The notes below the pieces were generated by a model. That model saw only the letters and a program-made list of their open reading frames with translations, did no database searches and was not told the DNA's origin. A DNA stretch of 64,000 nt from JAWOLE01 sp963815655. Its GTDB lineage: Bacteria > Acidobacteriota > Thermoanaerobaculia > UBA5066 > Gp7-AA6. Numbering within the stretch: the first letter of the stretch is position 1; each line of letters starts with the position of its first letter. Positions 21,395 through 32,495 of the stretch are shown piece after piece. A program made the translations under genes and the position numbers. The stretch lies in NCBI GenBank assembly GCA_963815655.1, contig CAWFHK010000001.1, positions 3,162,001 through 3,226,000 of the forward strand, in the 5' to 3' direction.

Positions 21395-22143
21395 GCCTCG
21401 TTCGCGTCGAGGAGCGGAACGGCGTCGTCGTCGTCTCGCTCGACCGTCCGCCGGCCAACGCCCTGGCCCCCGAGCTCGTCGAGCGTCTGCGCGCGGTCCT
21501 GCGCGAAAACGGCGGGGCGAGGGCGCTCGTCCTGACATCCTCCAACCCGAAGCTCTTCTCGGCGGGATGGGACCTGCCGATCATCTCCGCCCTGGACCGT
21601 TCCGCCATGAACGACTATCTCGAGTCCTTCTGCGATCTCGTTCGGGAGATCTTCGTCTGCCCGGCACCGCTCGTCGCCGCGCTGCCCGGCCACGCGATCG
21701 CCGGCGGCCTGATCGTCGCCGCGGCGGCCGACGAACGCCTTGCCGCCGACGGTCCGGGCAGGTTCGGCCTCTCCGAGGTGGCGCTCGGCGTGCCGCTGCC
21801 CGCCTGTTGCCTCGAGCTCTTCCGGTACGTGCTCGGCGGCCGGGCGATGGAGCGGTTGACGGCGTCGGCCGAGAACATGCCGGGCGACCGGGCGCTCGTG
21901 ATCGGACTGCTCGACCGCGTCGTGCCGCCGGCGGACCTGCTCGACGCGGCCGTGGAGAGGGCGCGTCAGCTTTCGCGCGGCGCCGCCCCCGCCTACGCGG
22001 AGGTCAAGCGCCGCGCCCGCGCCGAGGCGGTCGGGCGTTTCGACGCGGCCCGAAAGGACGATCCGTTCCTCGACTTCTGGTTCAGTTCCGACGCGAGGGG
22101 ACGCATCGCCGCCCTCCTGGAAAGACTGTCGAAGAAGAGCTGA
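21391..22143 (+). CDS. Enoyl-CoA hydratase/isomerase family protein, ECI1-like
   Basis: Crotonase-fold protein of 250 residues. The oxyanion segment PGHAIAGG (about residues 99-106) is present. The glutamate corresponding to the second hydratase residue is in GLSEVALG (Glu129). The first hydratase glutamate (the one in GGCE of hydratases) is replaced by an aliphatic residue in AGGLIVAAA. This single-glutamate arrangement, together with overall similarity to mitochondrial ECI1, suggests a delta3,delta2-enoyl-CoA isomerase rather than a hydratase. It overlaps pdxT, but no metabolic link to vitamin B6 is known to me. Confidence 0.75.
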   Translation: MSLVRVEERNGVVVVSLDRPPANALAPELVERLRAVLRENGGARALVLTSSNPKLFSAGWDLPIISALDRSAMNDYLESFCDLVREIFVCPAPLVAALPGHAIAGGLIVAAAADERLAADGPGRFGLSEVALGVPLPACCLELFRYVLGGRAMERLTASAENMPGDRALVIGLLDRVVPPADLLDAAVERARQLSRGAAPAYAEVKRRARAEAVGRFDAARKDDPFLDFWFSSDARGRIAALLERLSKKS

Positions 22144-22151
22144 ATCACTCG

Positions 22152-23402
22152 ATGAGTGCCCCGGTCAATCACAAATCACAAATCACCAATCACAAATCGT
22201 TGGACGAGATTCTCGAGGCGCTCGAGCTGCCGCGTGCGGAGCCCGGGATCGGCTATCTCCGGGCCCTCTTCGCGCGATTCAACGAGCGCGTTCCCTTCGA
22301 GACGGCCTCGAAGATCGTGCGCGACGCCGACGTGTCCGACCCGGCCGAGAAACCGCGCCGGCCGGAGCTCTTCTGGGCCGAGCACCTGGAATCCGGCGCC
22401 GGCGGGACCTGTTTCGCGCGTGTCGCGGCATTCGAGGCGCTTCTCTCCGGCCTCGGCTTCACCGTCCGCGTCGCGCTCGGCCGCGTCCAGGTGGACTTCG
22501 ATCATGCCGCGCTTGTGGTGACGCTCGAGGGCGAGGAGTGGATCTGCGACGTCGGCTTTCCTCTTCCGACTCTCCTGGGCTGCGACGGGGGAGAAACCGA
22601 CACGCCCCTGGGTGCCCTGCGCGTCACGCGCGGCGGCCGCGGCTGGCGGGTCGAGCTCCTCGGGGGAGTGCCGGAAGGGCCGCGCGAGGTCGAGATCTTT
22701 GCCGCCTCCGTCCCGGACGAGCAGTTGCGCGAGCGGTGGCGCGAGACCTACCGGCCCGGTTCGAGCTTCCTGGCGGCCGTGAAGCTCCGGCGGGAGAAGG
22801 AGGGGCGCGCGGTGTCCTTCACGGCGGGGGAGATCCGGGTGGACGATCTTCATTCCCGGACGCGCCTACCGCTCGCGGCCCCGCGCGCTCCGGTCCTCGC
22901 CGAGCAGTTCGGCGCGGACCGGGAGCTCCTCGACCGCGCCCTCGCGATCGCCGGAGATCCGGAGCCGGAGCTGACGTGCGCGCAGGTGAGCGTGTATCTC
23001 GAATCCTCAGGATCTCCGCGGGCGGCGTTCGACGCGATCGCTTCGGCCGCGGGCTACAGCGGCCTGATGTCGGGCGTCGCGCGCGTGGCGGGGATGGAGC
23101 CGGCCGGCACGGGGTGGCGACTGCGACTGCGGCCGCCGGACGCCGGAGGGGTCGAACCGGGGGGCGGAGAGATCGAGGAGGAAATCACGCCGGACCCGGA
23201 AACGCGCTCGCTGCGTGTGCGGCGCGGGAATCGCGATTCCTTCTACGAGGCCGTCGACCGCGGCGGCCGGACCTTTCTCGTCCGGCGCCTCGTCCTCGAC
23301 GGCCCGAGGCCCGACCTTCTCCGCAACGACTCGCTGCGGGGCCGCTTCGCTGGCAGTCTCGCTGTGGACCTGCTCGCGTGGGCGAGACTCCTGGGGAAGT
23401 AG
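22152..23402 (+). CDS. Arylamine N-acetyltransferase-like protein with C-terminal extension
   Basis: Resembles arylamine N-acetyltransferases, with a thiol-protease-like Cys-His-Asp triad: Cys87 in GAGGTCFAR, His118 in DFDHAALVV and Asp133 in ICDVGFP. The N-terminal ARFNERVPFE segment also fits. At 416 residues it is much longer than the usual 250-290, with about 130 extra residues of unknown function. The first 16 codons from ATG 22152 are heptamer repeat, so TTG 22200 (LDEILEALELP) may be the true start. Acyl donor and acceptor are unknown. Confidence 0.7.
   Translation: MSAPVNHKSQITNHKSLDEILEALELPRAEPGIGYLRALFARFNERVPFETASKIVRDADVSDPAEKPRRPELFWAEHLESGAGGTCFARVAAFEALLSGLGFTVRVALGRVQVDFDHAALVVTLEGEEWICDVGFPLPTLLGCDGGETDTPLGALRVTRGGRGWRVELLGGVPEGPREVEIFAASVPDEQLRERWRETYRPGSSFLAAVKLRREKEGRAVSFTAGEIRVDDLHSRTRLPLAAPRAPVLAEQFGADRELLDRALAIAGDPEPELTCAQVSVYLESSGSPRAAFDAIASAAGYSGLMSGVARVAGMEPAGTGWRLRLRPPDAGGVEPGGGEIEEEITPDPETRSLRVRRGNRDSFYEAVDRGGRTFLVRRLVLDGPRPDLLRNDSLRGRFAGSLAVDLLAWARLLGK
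22166..22199 (+). repeat. Heptamer-word array at the 5' end of the acetyltransferase-like gene (site I)
   Basis: Four to five heptamers ATCACAA/ATCACCA in one orientation. It lies inside the open frame starting at ATG 22152, so it would be translated as a peptide rich in His, Lys, Asn and Ser. It has the same word as sites A and M. Confidence 0.85.
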
Positions 23403-23467
23403 TTTCAAGTTTTAGGTTTCAGGTTTCAGGTGAAGCGCCTGGAACTTGAAACTTGAAACCTGAAACC
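23402..23467. repeat. Long inverted heptamer-word hairpin at a convergent junction (site J, word GTTTCAG)
   Basis: Left arm of four GTTTCAR-type heptamers, a short loop near GAAGCGCC, then a right arm of TTGAAAC/CTGAAAC heptamers. Arms are nearly complementary over about 28 bases. It sits between the 3' ends of two convergent genes (ending at 23402 and 23485) and may act as a bidirectional terminator. The same word is at sites K and N. Confidence 0.85.
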
Positions 23468-23484
23468 GCTGCTCAAGCCGCGTC

Positions 23485-24261
23485 CTAGAAGCGGAACGAC
23501 CGCTCCGACTCGAGCAGTCTCAGTCTCGGCTCCTTGAGCGCGGCGATCTCGCGGCGGATGCGCGAGAGCGACGGCGGCTTCATGTGGTAGAGGTAGATCG
23601 GCACCTTCGGCGGGGCCTTGATCATGGCCTCGGCCAGGAGACGGGGAGTGAAGTGCCCGGAGGCCCGCGCCAAGCGTGCCTGCGTATTGGAAAACGAGAC
23701 CTCCAGGAAGATCGCCTTGAGATTGCGCGCCCACCCCGCCGCCTTCCACAGCGCGTCGGTCGGCCGGGTGTCGCCGGTGAAGACGACCGAACGTCCGGGC
23801 TTGGCGACGATGTAGCCGAAGGCCGGCACCGTGTGGTCGACGGCAAACGGCGTGACGGTCACGCTCCCGGCCCGGAAGGGCTTTCCCTCCGCGATCGCTC
23901 GCAGGCGCACAGTCGGACGGTTGCGGGAGGGGAGGCTCGTGAAGTCCGGCCAGATGCGGCCGTTGAAGATGTCGCGGGAGAGGGTCGCGAGAACAGGGGC
24001 GGGGGCGAGAACCTCGAGCGGCCGGCGCTGGCCGTACAGGTTGTCGCACAGGAGCGGCAGCGACGTGATGTGGTCGAAGTGAGCGTGCGTCAGGATCACG
24101 CGCTTCAAGCGGCGCTGCGCGGCGAGCGGCAGGGCGTCGGTCAGGCAGCCGGCGTCCAGCGCGGTCTCGCCGTCAAGCAGGAATGTGGTCAGCCGGTAAC
24201 CGGGCGCGGACCCTCCGTAGGGCCCGAGCGCCCGCACCGCCAGCGTCTTTCCGTCCGACAC
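23485..24261 (-). CDS. Metallo-beta-lactamase fold hydrolase, class II cyclic-nucleotide phosphodiesterase-like
   Basis: A 258-residue metallohydrolase. The zinc motif THAHFDHITSLPLL (residues 58-71), a second His in VDHTVPAFGY and the Asp in VFTGDTRPTD are visible. The arrangement and the HxHxDH..SLP variant match class II 3',5'-cyclic-nucleotide phosphodiesterases (CpdP/PDE1 type) better than lactamases or RNase Z. No signal peptide is visible, so it is probably cytoplasmic. Substrate is inferred from family only. It is the last gene of a leftward run after the Omp85 fusion. Confidence 0.75.
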   Translation of the reverse strand: MSDGKTLAVRALGPYGGSAPGYRLTTFLLDGETALDAGCLTDALPLAAQRRLKRVILTHAHFDHITSLPLLCDNLYGQRRPLEVLAPAPVLATLSRDIFNGRIWPDFTSLPSRNRPTVRLRAIAEGKPFRAGSVTVTPFAVDHTVPAFGYIVAKPGRSVVFTGDTRPTDALWKAAGWARNLKAIFLEVSFSNTQARLARASGHFTPRLLAEAMIKAPPKVPIYLYHMKPPSLSRIRREIAALKEPRLRLLESERSFRF

Positions 24262-24279
24262 GCTCCGCGAATTCTAGCC

Positions 24280-24308
24280 CTGGAACGTGAAACCTGAAAC
24301 CTGAAACG
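24280..24308. repeat. Heptamer-word array (site K, word CTGAAAC)
   Basis: Three to four GTGAAAC/CTGAAAC units in one orientation between the phosphodiesterase-like gene and the Omp85 fusion. It is the complement of the word at sites J and N. Confidence 0.8.
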
Positions 24309-24329
24309 GCGGCGAAGCCGCCGCCTGTC

Positions 24330-27302
24330 TCAGAACTCCGTGCCGATGTAGAAGGAGGTCCTCAGGCCCGAGAGGGACTTCTTGAAGTCCGTCAGCTTGG
24401 CGAAGTCCCAGTGGAGGCCCAGGCCGAAAAGACTGAACTCCAGGCCATAGCCGTAGGAAGCCCTGCCGTCGATCAACTGGTGCTCGCTCGCGTTCCAGAA
24501 CCGGAACTTCTGGTTCTTCAGGGCCGCGCCCCCCACGTCCAGGAAGAAGTGGCCGCGGATGTTCCGGAACCCGCCGATCGGGAACGCCAGGTAATCGATG
24601 AGCGGGAAACGGAACTCGAAGTTCGCGAACGCGATGGTGTTGCCGATCTGCTCGCGGAAATCGAGGCCGCGCAGGGTATCGAGCCCGCCGAAGTAATAGA
24701 CGGACGGGAAATTGCCGGTGGACCGAGCTCCGAAGAGACGCACGGCGAAAAGCGACCGCGCCGTGACCTTGAAGTAGTGCCGGATATCCACGGCGGTGTC
24801 CTGCGTCAGCGTGGCTGAGTTGGCGGCCTCGCCCGTATTGGGATCGATCTCCCCCTTCTTCAGGTCCGGGGCCCAGGACACGGAGATGCGGTAGCGGCTC
24901 CCCGACAGCGGCCCCCATTCCTGATAGAGCGTCGTGTCCCCGACGAGGGCGAGCCCGACGATCGGGTAGTTGTCCGTCCTGTTCTCGACGAAGAAGTTCT
25001 GCGTCCCGTCGTTGTTCTGGATCACGAAGGGGTTGTCGAAGGTGCGCGAGATGAATCCAGCCTGGCCTTCGAGGCGGTGGTACCGGTCGAGAGGATAGAT
25101 CGCCTCGAGGAACCCTCCGGTCTGGCGATAGGCCCGCCGGTCGCGCACGAGGCGGTCCACACCGAGGCTCTGGTCCAGGGCGAGGTAGTAGGTCCTGTCG
25201 TCGAAGAGGGTGATCCCCTTCTGCAGGCGCTTGGTGATGTCGAAGTAGCTGAACTGGAAATTCGTGAACGAGGAGAGCGACTGGAAGACCGCGATCAGCC
25301 GGCGGTTGCCCAGGTTGTCCCCGAAGACGAGCACGGTGTTGGAGACGAAGGTCTGGTCGGTGTTGACCCCGGCCGTGACCTGCGCGTCCTCGAGCTGCAG
25401 CTTCTTGCTCGGCTTGCCCGAGACCTTCTCCGGGTCCACGCTGACCTCGATCGGCGGGGTGTAGGGCGTGGCGGACGGCTGAACGCTCGGGCTCGCGGCC
25501 GGGTTCAATTCCGCCAGCCTCCTGACCGGCTTGTTGGTGTCCGCGATGTAGAGCGTGAAGCGGCGCTTGTAGTACGCGGAGAAGACGATCTTCTCCGTGT
25601 TGTCGCGCCCCACGAAGACCGTCGGGGAGAAGACGCCCGCGACGACGTTGGTGTGCAGGATCGTCTCTCCCGTCTCCAGGTTGACGGAGTAGATGTTGTA
25701 GATGCCCTGGTCGCGGTCGGAGGTGAAGAAGAGCCTCTTGCCGTCGGGGGAGAGCGACGGGTCCTCGTCGTTCCAGTCTCCGTAGGTGACCTGCTCGCGC
25801 GACTCCGGGGCGTCGGCGTGCATCCGGAAGATCTTGGCCCGGGTGCCCCGGACCGAGGAGTAGTAGATCCACTTCCCGTCCGGGGAGAACGCCGGGGCAA
25901 AGTCCGAGGACTCGTCGCTGCGCGTCAGGTTCGTGATCGTGCGGGAGGAGAGGTCGTAGGAGTAGATGTCGGCCTTCCCCTCGCGCATCGCGCGGAAGGC
26001 GACGAGCTTCCCGTCGGGGGAGAAGGCGGGGGAGAGCTGCTGGTCCAGGCCCGGCATCTCGATGCGCTCGCGGATGCCGCCGTTCAAGGCGTTCAAGAGG
26101 AGCAGGTCGCGCCCCCGCTCGCGGCGCGCGAAGACGGCGACGGTGTTCCCGTCGGGGGAGACGGCGAGATCGGCGCCGATCTGGGGCCCCGTCGTCACCC
26201 ACTGCGACACGAGGTATTCGTAGGACGTCGTGTAACCCTTCGTGAGGTTCCGGTAGAGCTTGCGCTCCCGGGTGGACATCAGGACGACGTCGGCCTCGTC
26301 CTTGTAGGTCGAGATCGCCGCGACGAAATCGCCCGAGGGATAGGCGCGCGGGGAGAGCTCGGCCGAGGGCGTGTCCTCGATCTTGAAGCGCTCGCCGAAG
26401 TCGATCGGCTCCCCCTTCTCCGTCAGGATCTTCAGGTACCGCTGCCGGAGGAAGCGGCGGAACTTGATGTCGAAGTCCTCGGCGGAGATGTTGAAGGCCC
26501 GCTTGATCGGCTTCTCCATGTTCCCGCCGATCTGGTTGCGGAACTCGAAGAGGAACTCCCGCACCGCGTCCTTGCCCCACTCGGCCGCGATGAAGTCGAA
26601 GACCGCGTGGCCGAAGCGGTAGGCGAAGAAGCCGCTGATCCCCCTCTGCGCAATCTCCGGGACCTGGTCGGCCAGGACCGCGTCGCGCAGGACCATCCGA
26701 TCCTTGTTGTCCTCGTCGTTTCCGAAGTAGGAGGCCATCCCCTCCAGGAACCACTGCGGGGCGTTGGTCGTCGCCGCGCGCAGGTAATTGCCGCCGAAGA
26801 GGATCTCGAACTGGAAGACGTGCGTCAGCTCGTGGGCAATCAGCTGTTGGAGCTTCTCGTCGGGCATGTCCACGGGCAGGACCATGCGGTTTCGGGAAGG
26901 GAGGGCGAAGGCGCCGAGCCCCTCGGGGATGAAGTTCAGGAGCGTGTTGGTCTGCTCGAAATCGGAGTGCGTCGCGTAGTAGATGATGTTGATCGGCTTG
27001 GGGATCTGAAAGTTCAACTGGCGCGAGATGTCGTCGTAGGCGCTCTCGGCGTAGGAAGCGACCTTCTGCAGCGAGGCCCGCTCCTTGCTGTAGAAGTAGA
27101 GAGTGAAGTGGGTCGATCGGTAGGTTTTCCAGTCGAAGGTGTCGTAGACGATCTTGTTCTGGTAGAAGCCCTCTTCGTACTGGGCCAGGGCGGCGCAGGG
27201 CAGGAGCGCGAGGAGGGCGGCGAGGAGGAACTTCGACTTTCGGCCGAAGGCGTTCGCCGCGGCAACGGCGGCCGAAACGTTCGAAACCGGGGCGTTGTTC
27301 AT
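24330..27302 (-). CDS. Fusion of gluzincin protease domain, TolB-like propeller and Omp85-type barrel
   Basis: A secreted 990-residue protein. It has a signal peptide ending near PCAALAQ (about residue 40) and then a protease-like domain with HELTH (about 157-161) and the downstream glutamate in WFLEGMASYFG (about 187). A series of PD40/TolB-like blades follows (repeated FSPDGK and SPDGK motifs, about 380-560). The C-terminal 350 or so residues look like a bacterial surface-antigen/Omp85 barrel and end in the terminal Phe typical of outer-membrane barrels. I infer outer-membrane anchoring. ATG 27302 is preferred over TTG 27332. Confidence 0.8.
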   Translation of the reverse strand: MNNAPVSNVSAAVAAANAFGRKSKFLLAALLALLPCAALAQYEEGFYQNKIVYDTFDWKTYRSTHFTLYFYSKERASLQKVASYAESAYDDISRQLNFQIPKPINIIYYATHSDFEQTNTLLNFIPEGLGAFALPSRNRMVLPVDMPDEKLQQLIAHELTHVFQFEILFGGNYLRAATTNAPQWFLEGMASYFGNDEDNKDRMVLRDAVLADQVPEIAQRGISGFFAYRFGHAVFDFIAAEWGKDAVREFLFEFRNQIGGNMEKPIKRAFNISAEDFDIKFRRFLRQRYLKILTEKGEPIDFGERFKIEDTPSAELSPRAYPSGDFVAAISTYKDEADVVLMSTRERKLYRNLTKGYTTSYEYLVSQWVTTGPQIGADLAVSPDGNTVAVFARRERGRDLLLLNALNGGIRERIEMPGLDQQLSPAFSPDGKLVAFRAMREGKADIYSYDLSSRTITNLTRSDESSDFAPAFSPDGKWIYYSSVRGTRAKIFRMHADAPESREQVTYGDWNDEDPSLSPDGKRLFFTSDRDQGIYNIYSVNLETGETILHTNVVAGVFSPTVFVGRDNTEKIVFSAYYKRRFTLYIADTNKPVRRLAELNPAASPSVQPSATPYTPPIEVSVDPEKVSGKPSKKLQLEDAQVTAGVNTDQTFVSNTVLVFGDNLGNRRLIAVFQSLSSFTNFQFSYFDITKRLQKGITLFDDRTYYLALDQSLGVDRLVRDRRAYRQTGGFLEAIYPLDRYHRLEGQAGFISRTFDNPFVIQNNDGTQNFFVENRTDNYPIVGLALVGDTTLYQEWGPLSGSRYRISVSWAPDLKKGEIDPNTGEAANSATLTQDTAVDIRHYFKVTARSLFAVRLFGARSTGNFPSVYYFGGLDTLRGLDFREQIGNTIAFANFEFRFPLIDYLAFPIGGFRNIRGHFFLDVGGAALKNQKFRFWNASEHQLIDGRASYGYGLEFSLFGLGLHWDFAKLTDFKKSLSGLRTSFYIGTEF

Positions 27303-27352
27303 CGGCACAGATGGGCTTGACCTTTGTCTCAATTCACTGCCTCGTTGAATGA

Positions 27353-28072
27353 TCAGTCGGTAAAGAGATAACGGTCGGCCTCGCGCTCGCGGGCCACGAA
27401 GAGATTCAGGATCTGGTTCTCCAGGGAGAAAAGGTTCTCGAAGAGGCCCTGCAGCTCGTCGGCCCGCCGGCCTCCCGTCTGCCGGAAGTCCTTGAACTCG
27501 TCCTGCAGGATCTTCTCGCCGGAATGCCCGTCGAAGACCAGGAAGACGATGTCGAAGAGGAAGCCGGTCTGCTCAACGTAGACCTGCCGGTAGTAGGTCT
27601 GGCCGTTGATGGGGGAGACGTACTCCTCCGTCTTGTACCCGGATCGGTCCTCGATGCGGAACTCGAGCGAACCCGAGACGATGACGTCGGCGCCGGTCGT
27701 GACGCCGACCGACCGCCAGAACTCCGTCGCGCGCGCGAGCTCGGTCAGGCTCTGGGTCGGGAGCTTCAGGTCGGCGGGCACCTCGATGACCTCGAGCTTG
27801 GTCTTCTTGTCCACCTGTTTCTTCAGGAAGCGCCGGAATTCCCCCTGGAGGTCCACGTTCTGGAGCCGCTTGTCGCGGGCCTTCTCGGCCTCCGTGACAA
27901 TGATGAAAGGGGCGAGTGCGAGTTTTTCGTTGCCGCGCAGAGGCAGGCGCGGCTTCAAGGGGAGCTTCAATCTGACCTGACTGACGCCGGCCATGGCCGG
28001 CAGGGCTGCCAGCAGGAGCGCGAGCACGGCGACCGCCGCGCGCCTCCCGAGCCCGCGCGCGCTAGGGAGCAC
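27353..28072 (-). CDS. Secreted protein of unknown function
   Basis: 239 residues with an N-terminal signal peptide (AVAVLALLLAALPAMA) and no further membrane segment, so probably periplasmic. It is a mixed alpha/beta protein. A region such as GADVIVSGSLEF is reminiscent of proteins that sense or assemble surface structures (CsgG-like fold), but the resemblance is weak and I assign no function. It starts at GTG 28072, overlapping the end of the upstream lipoprotein gene by 11 bases, and precedes the Omp85 fusion gene, so the three may act together at the envelope. Confidence 0.6.
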   Translation of the reverse strand: MLPSARGLGRRAAVAVLALLLAALPAMAGVSQVRLKLPLKPRLPLRGNEKLALAPFIIVTEAEKARDKRLQNVDLQGEFRRFLKKQVDKKTKLEVIEVPADLKLPTQSLTELARATEFWRSVGVTTGADVIVSGSLEFRIEDRSGYKTEEYVSPINGQTYYRQVYVEQTGFLFDIVFLVFDGHSGEKILQDEFKDFRQTGGRRADELQGLFENLFSLENQILNLFVAREREADRYLFTD

Positions 28073-28433
28073 CGGCGGCTTTCCCCGTCGTGCGGGTGTA
28101 GGAGGTGTAGAACTCGGCGAAGCGGGCGTAATTGCGATGAATGTAGGAATCGTTGGGATCGAGCTGAAGAGCCTTCTTGTATTCCTCGAGCGCCTTGGCG
28201 AATTCGCCGGTCGCCTCGAGCGCCACGGCGAGGTTGTTGTGCGCCCGCGCGTTGCCCGGCTCCCTGGCGATGGCCTGCTCGAAGCGGAACGCGGCTTCGC
28301 GCCAGAGTCCCTTGCGGGCCACCTCCGAGCCGAACGCGATCTGGGACCGGGCGCGGTCCGTCCGCGAGTAGGAAGTGCAGCCCGACATGATGAGGAGAAG
28401 GCCCGCCGCCAGAAACCTCCAACGCATTCTCAC
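28062..28433 (-). CDS. TPR lipoprotein
   Basis: 123 residues with a lipoprotein signal peptide ending in the lipobox LIMSGC. It then has about two tetratricopeptide repeats: AAFRFEQAIAREPGNARAHNNLAVAL and the following KALEEYKKALQLDPND motif are typical. It is probably anchored to a membrane and mediates protein contacts. It is first in the leftward unit with the secreted protein and the Omp85 fusion, and has a TATAAT-like element about 30 bases upstream. Confidence 0.8.
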   Translation of the reverse strand: MRMRWRFLAAGLLLIMSGCTSYSRTDRARSQIAFGSEVARKGLWREAAFRFEQAIAREPGNARAHNNLAVALEATGEFAKALEEYKKALQLDPNDSYIHRNYARFAEFYTSYTRTTGKAAGAP

Positions 28434-28461
28434 GCTCCTGTCCGGTCTGCCCGGGGTCGCT

Positions 28462-28503
28462 ATTATAGGAAAGCTTTCCGTGTCCGGAAGATTTCCACGG
28501 AAA
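28462..28503. promoter_or_regulatory. Minus-strand -10 element and 8-bp inverted repeat in the divergent gap
   Basis: Positions 28462-28467 read TATAAT on the minus strand, upstream of the TPR lipoprotein gene. An 8-bp perfect inverted repeat TTTCCGTG / CACGGAAA (28475-28482 and 28496-28503, 13-base spacer) covers the expected -35 area and could be an operator. A TCATCC-(8 bases)-GGATGA hairpin follows toward dprA. No clear -35 hexamer was found. Confidence 0.45.
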
Positions 28504-28579
28504 TGATCTGCTTTCTAGAACGAATGAATCATCCGTTTTTTTGGATGAAAGGATTGTAAAGACTGTCGGGATTAGAAAC

Positions 28580-29692
28580 ATGAGCCGGGATCCGGTCCTG
28601 CGGCGCGCGGCGATCTCCTGGGCGCGCGGGGGAGAGCTGACGCCGCAGAGGCTCTGGCCCGTGCTGCGCGCGAGGGGCGGGGTCGAGGCCCTCCTGGCTT
28701 CTTCCGAGGCGGAGCTGTCGGACCTGCTGGAGTCGGGAGCGCGGGCGCGCGCGGTCCTGCGGTCGGCCGAGGACCTGCCGGCCGAGCGTTGGGCCGGCCA
28801 GCTCGAGCGCGCCGGGATGCGCGTCGTGACCGCCTTCGACGAGGAGTATCCGGCGCCGCTGTCGGAGATCCCCGACCCTCCCTTCCTTCTCTTCGCGGCG
28901 GGCAGCCTCGAGCGCCTCCGGCTCCCGGCGGTCGGCGTCGTCGGGTCGCGGGCGGCCACGCGCTATGGCCGGGACGTGGCGGAGCGGATCTCGCGCGAGC
29001 TCGCCCTGGCGGGCGTCACGATCGTCTCGGGTTTCGCGCGGGGCGTGGACGAGGCGGCCCATCAGGCCGCTCTCTCGACGCCGGGAGGGACGATCGCGGT
29101 CCTCGGCTGCGGATTGGACGTGGAGTACCCGCGCGAGCATGCCGCGCTGAAGAAGGCGATCCTCCCGCGCGACCTCCTCGTCTGCGAGTTTCCTCCGGGC
29201 ACGGAGCCGAAGCCGCAGAACTTTCCGGTGCGCAACCGCATCATCGCGGGACTCTGCGCGGGGGTCGTGGTCGTCGAGGCGTCGCGCCGGAGCGGCTCGC
29301 TCATCACGGCGCGCCTCGCCAACGAGTTCGGCCGGGACGTCTTCGCCGTTCCGGGGAGCGTCTTCTCGCAGACGTCGATCGGGACCCACGAGCTCCTGCG
29401 CGACGGGGCGATCCTCTGCCGCGGCGCGGAGGACGTCTTGGCTGAGCTCTTCCCCTCGATCGGCGCCGCTCAGCCAGGCGGCGGCGCGAAGCCAGGAGCG
29501 AGCGTGTCCCTCTCCGAGGAGGCTCGGCGGGTCTGGGAGACGCTGCGCAAGGAGGAGGACGCCTCGGCCGAAGGCCTCGCGCAGGCGACCGACCTGCCGG
29601 CCGCGACCGTGCTGGCCGCGCTCTTCGAACTCGAGGAGGCGGGCCTCGCCCTCTTCGGCGAGGGGGGACGCTATGGAGCCAGGAGAAACTGA
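28580..29692 (+). CDS. dprA: DNA-processing protein DprA (Smf)
   Basis: Loads RecA on incoming single-stranded DNA during transformation. The Rossmann-like core has VVGSRAATRYG, SGFARGVDEAAH, LGCGLDVEYPREH and SRRSGSLITA. The C-terminal 70 residues look like the DprA winged helix. ATG 28580 (MSRDPVLRRAA) gives 370 residues. An upstream in-frame TTG at 28541 would add 13. It is followed by topA, a common arrangement. Confidence 0.95.
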   Translation: MSRDPVLRRAAISWARGGELTPQRLWPVLRARGGVEALLASSEAELSDLLESGARARAVLRSAEDLPAERWAGQLERAGMRVVTAFDEEYPAPLSEIPDPPFLLFAAGSLERLRLPAVGVVGSRAATRYGRDVAERISRELALAGVTIVSGFARGVDEAAHQAALSTPGGTIAVLGCGLDVEYPREHAALKKAILPRDLLVCEFPPGTEPKPQNFPVRNRIIAGLCAGVVVVEASRRSGSLITARLANEFGRDVFAVPGSVFSQTSIGTHELLRDGAILCRGAEDVLAELFPSIGAAQPGGGAKPGASVSLSEEARRVWETLRKEEDASAEGLAQATDLPAATVLAALFELEEAGLALFGEGGRYGARRN

Positions 29693-29770
29693 GTGAATCG
29701 GGTGATGTGCGATCGGGTGATGTGCGATCGACCGGAGCCTTCAATCACTCGATCACCCGATCACCCGATG
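29692..29770. repeat. Inverted octamer-word array (site L, word ATCACCCG)
   Basis: Left block alternates ATCGGGTG and ATGTGCG units. Right block has ATCACTCG, ATCACCCG, ATCACCCG. It lies between dprA and topA. The remainder of the gap up to 29884 holds nothing I can name. Confidence 0.8.
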
Positions 29771-29884
29771 CCCTAACTTGCTGAACCATCACGCCCTCGC
29801 TGTGGGGAATGGCTTCTTGTTGAAAGTACCGGCCCCCTCCCGGTTTGCGCTTTTCGCCGTGTTGTGGCAGGGTGCTCGGCCCTA

Positions 29885-32467
<2,583 letters not shown>

Positions 32468-32495
32468 TTCTCGAGTCGCTCAGGCCGAGGCCCCT

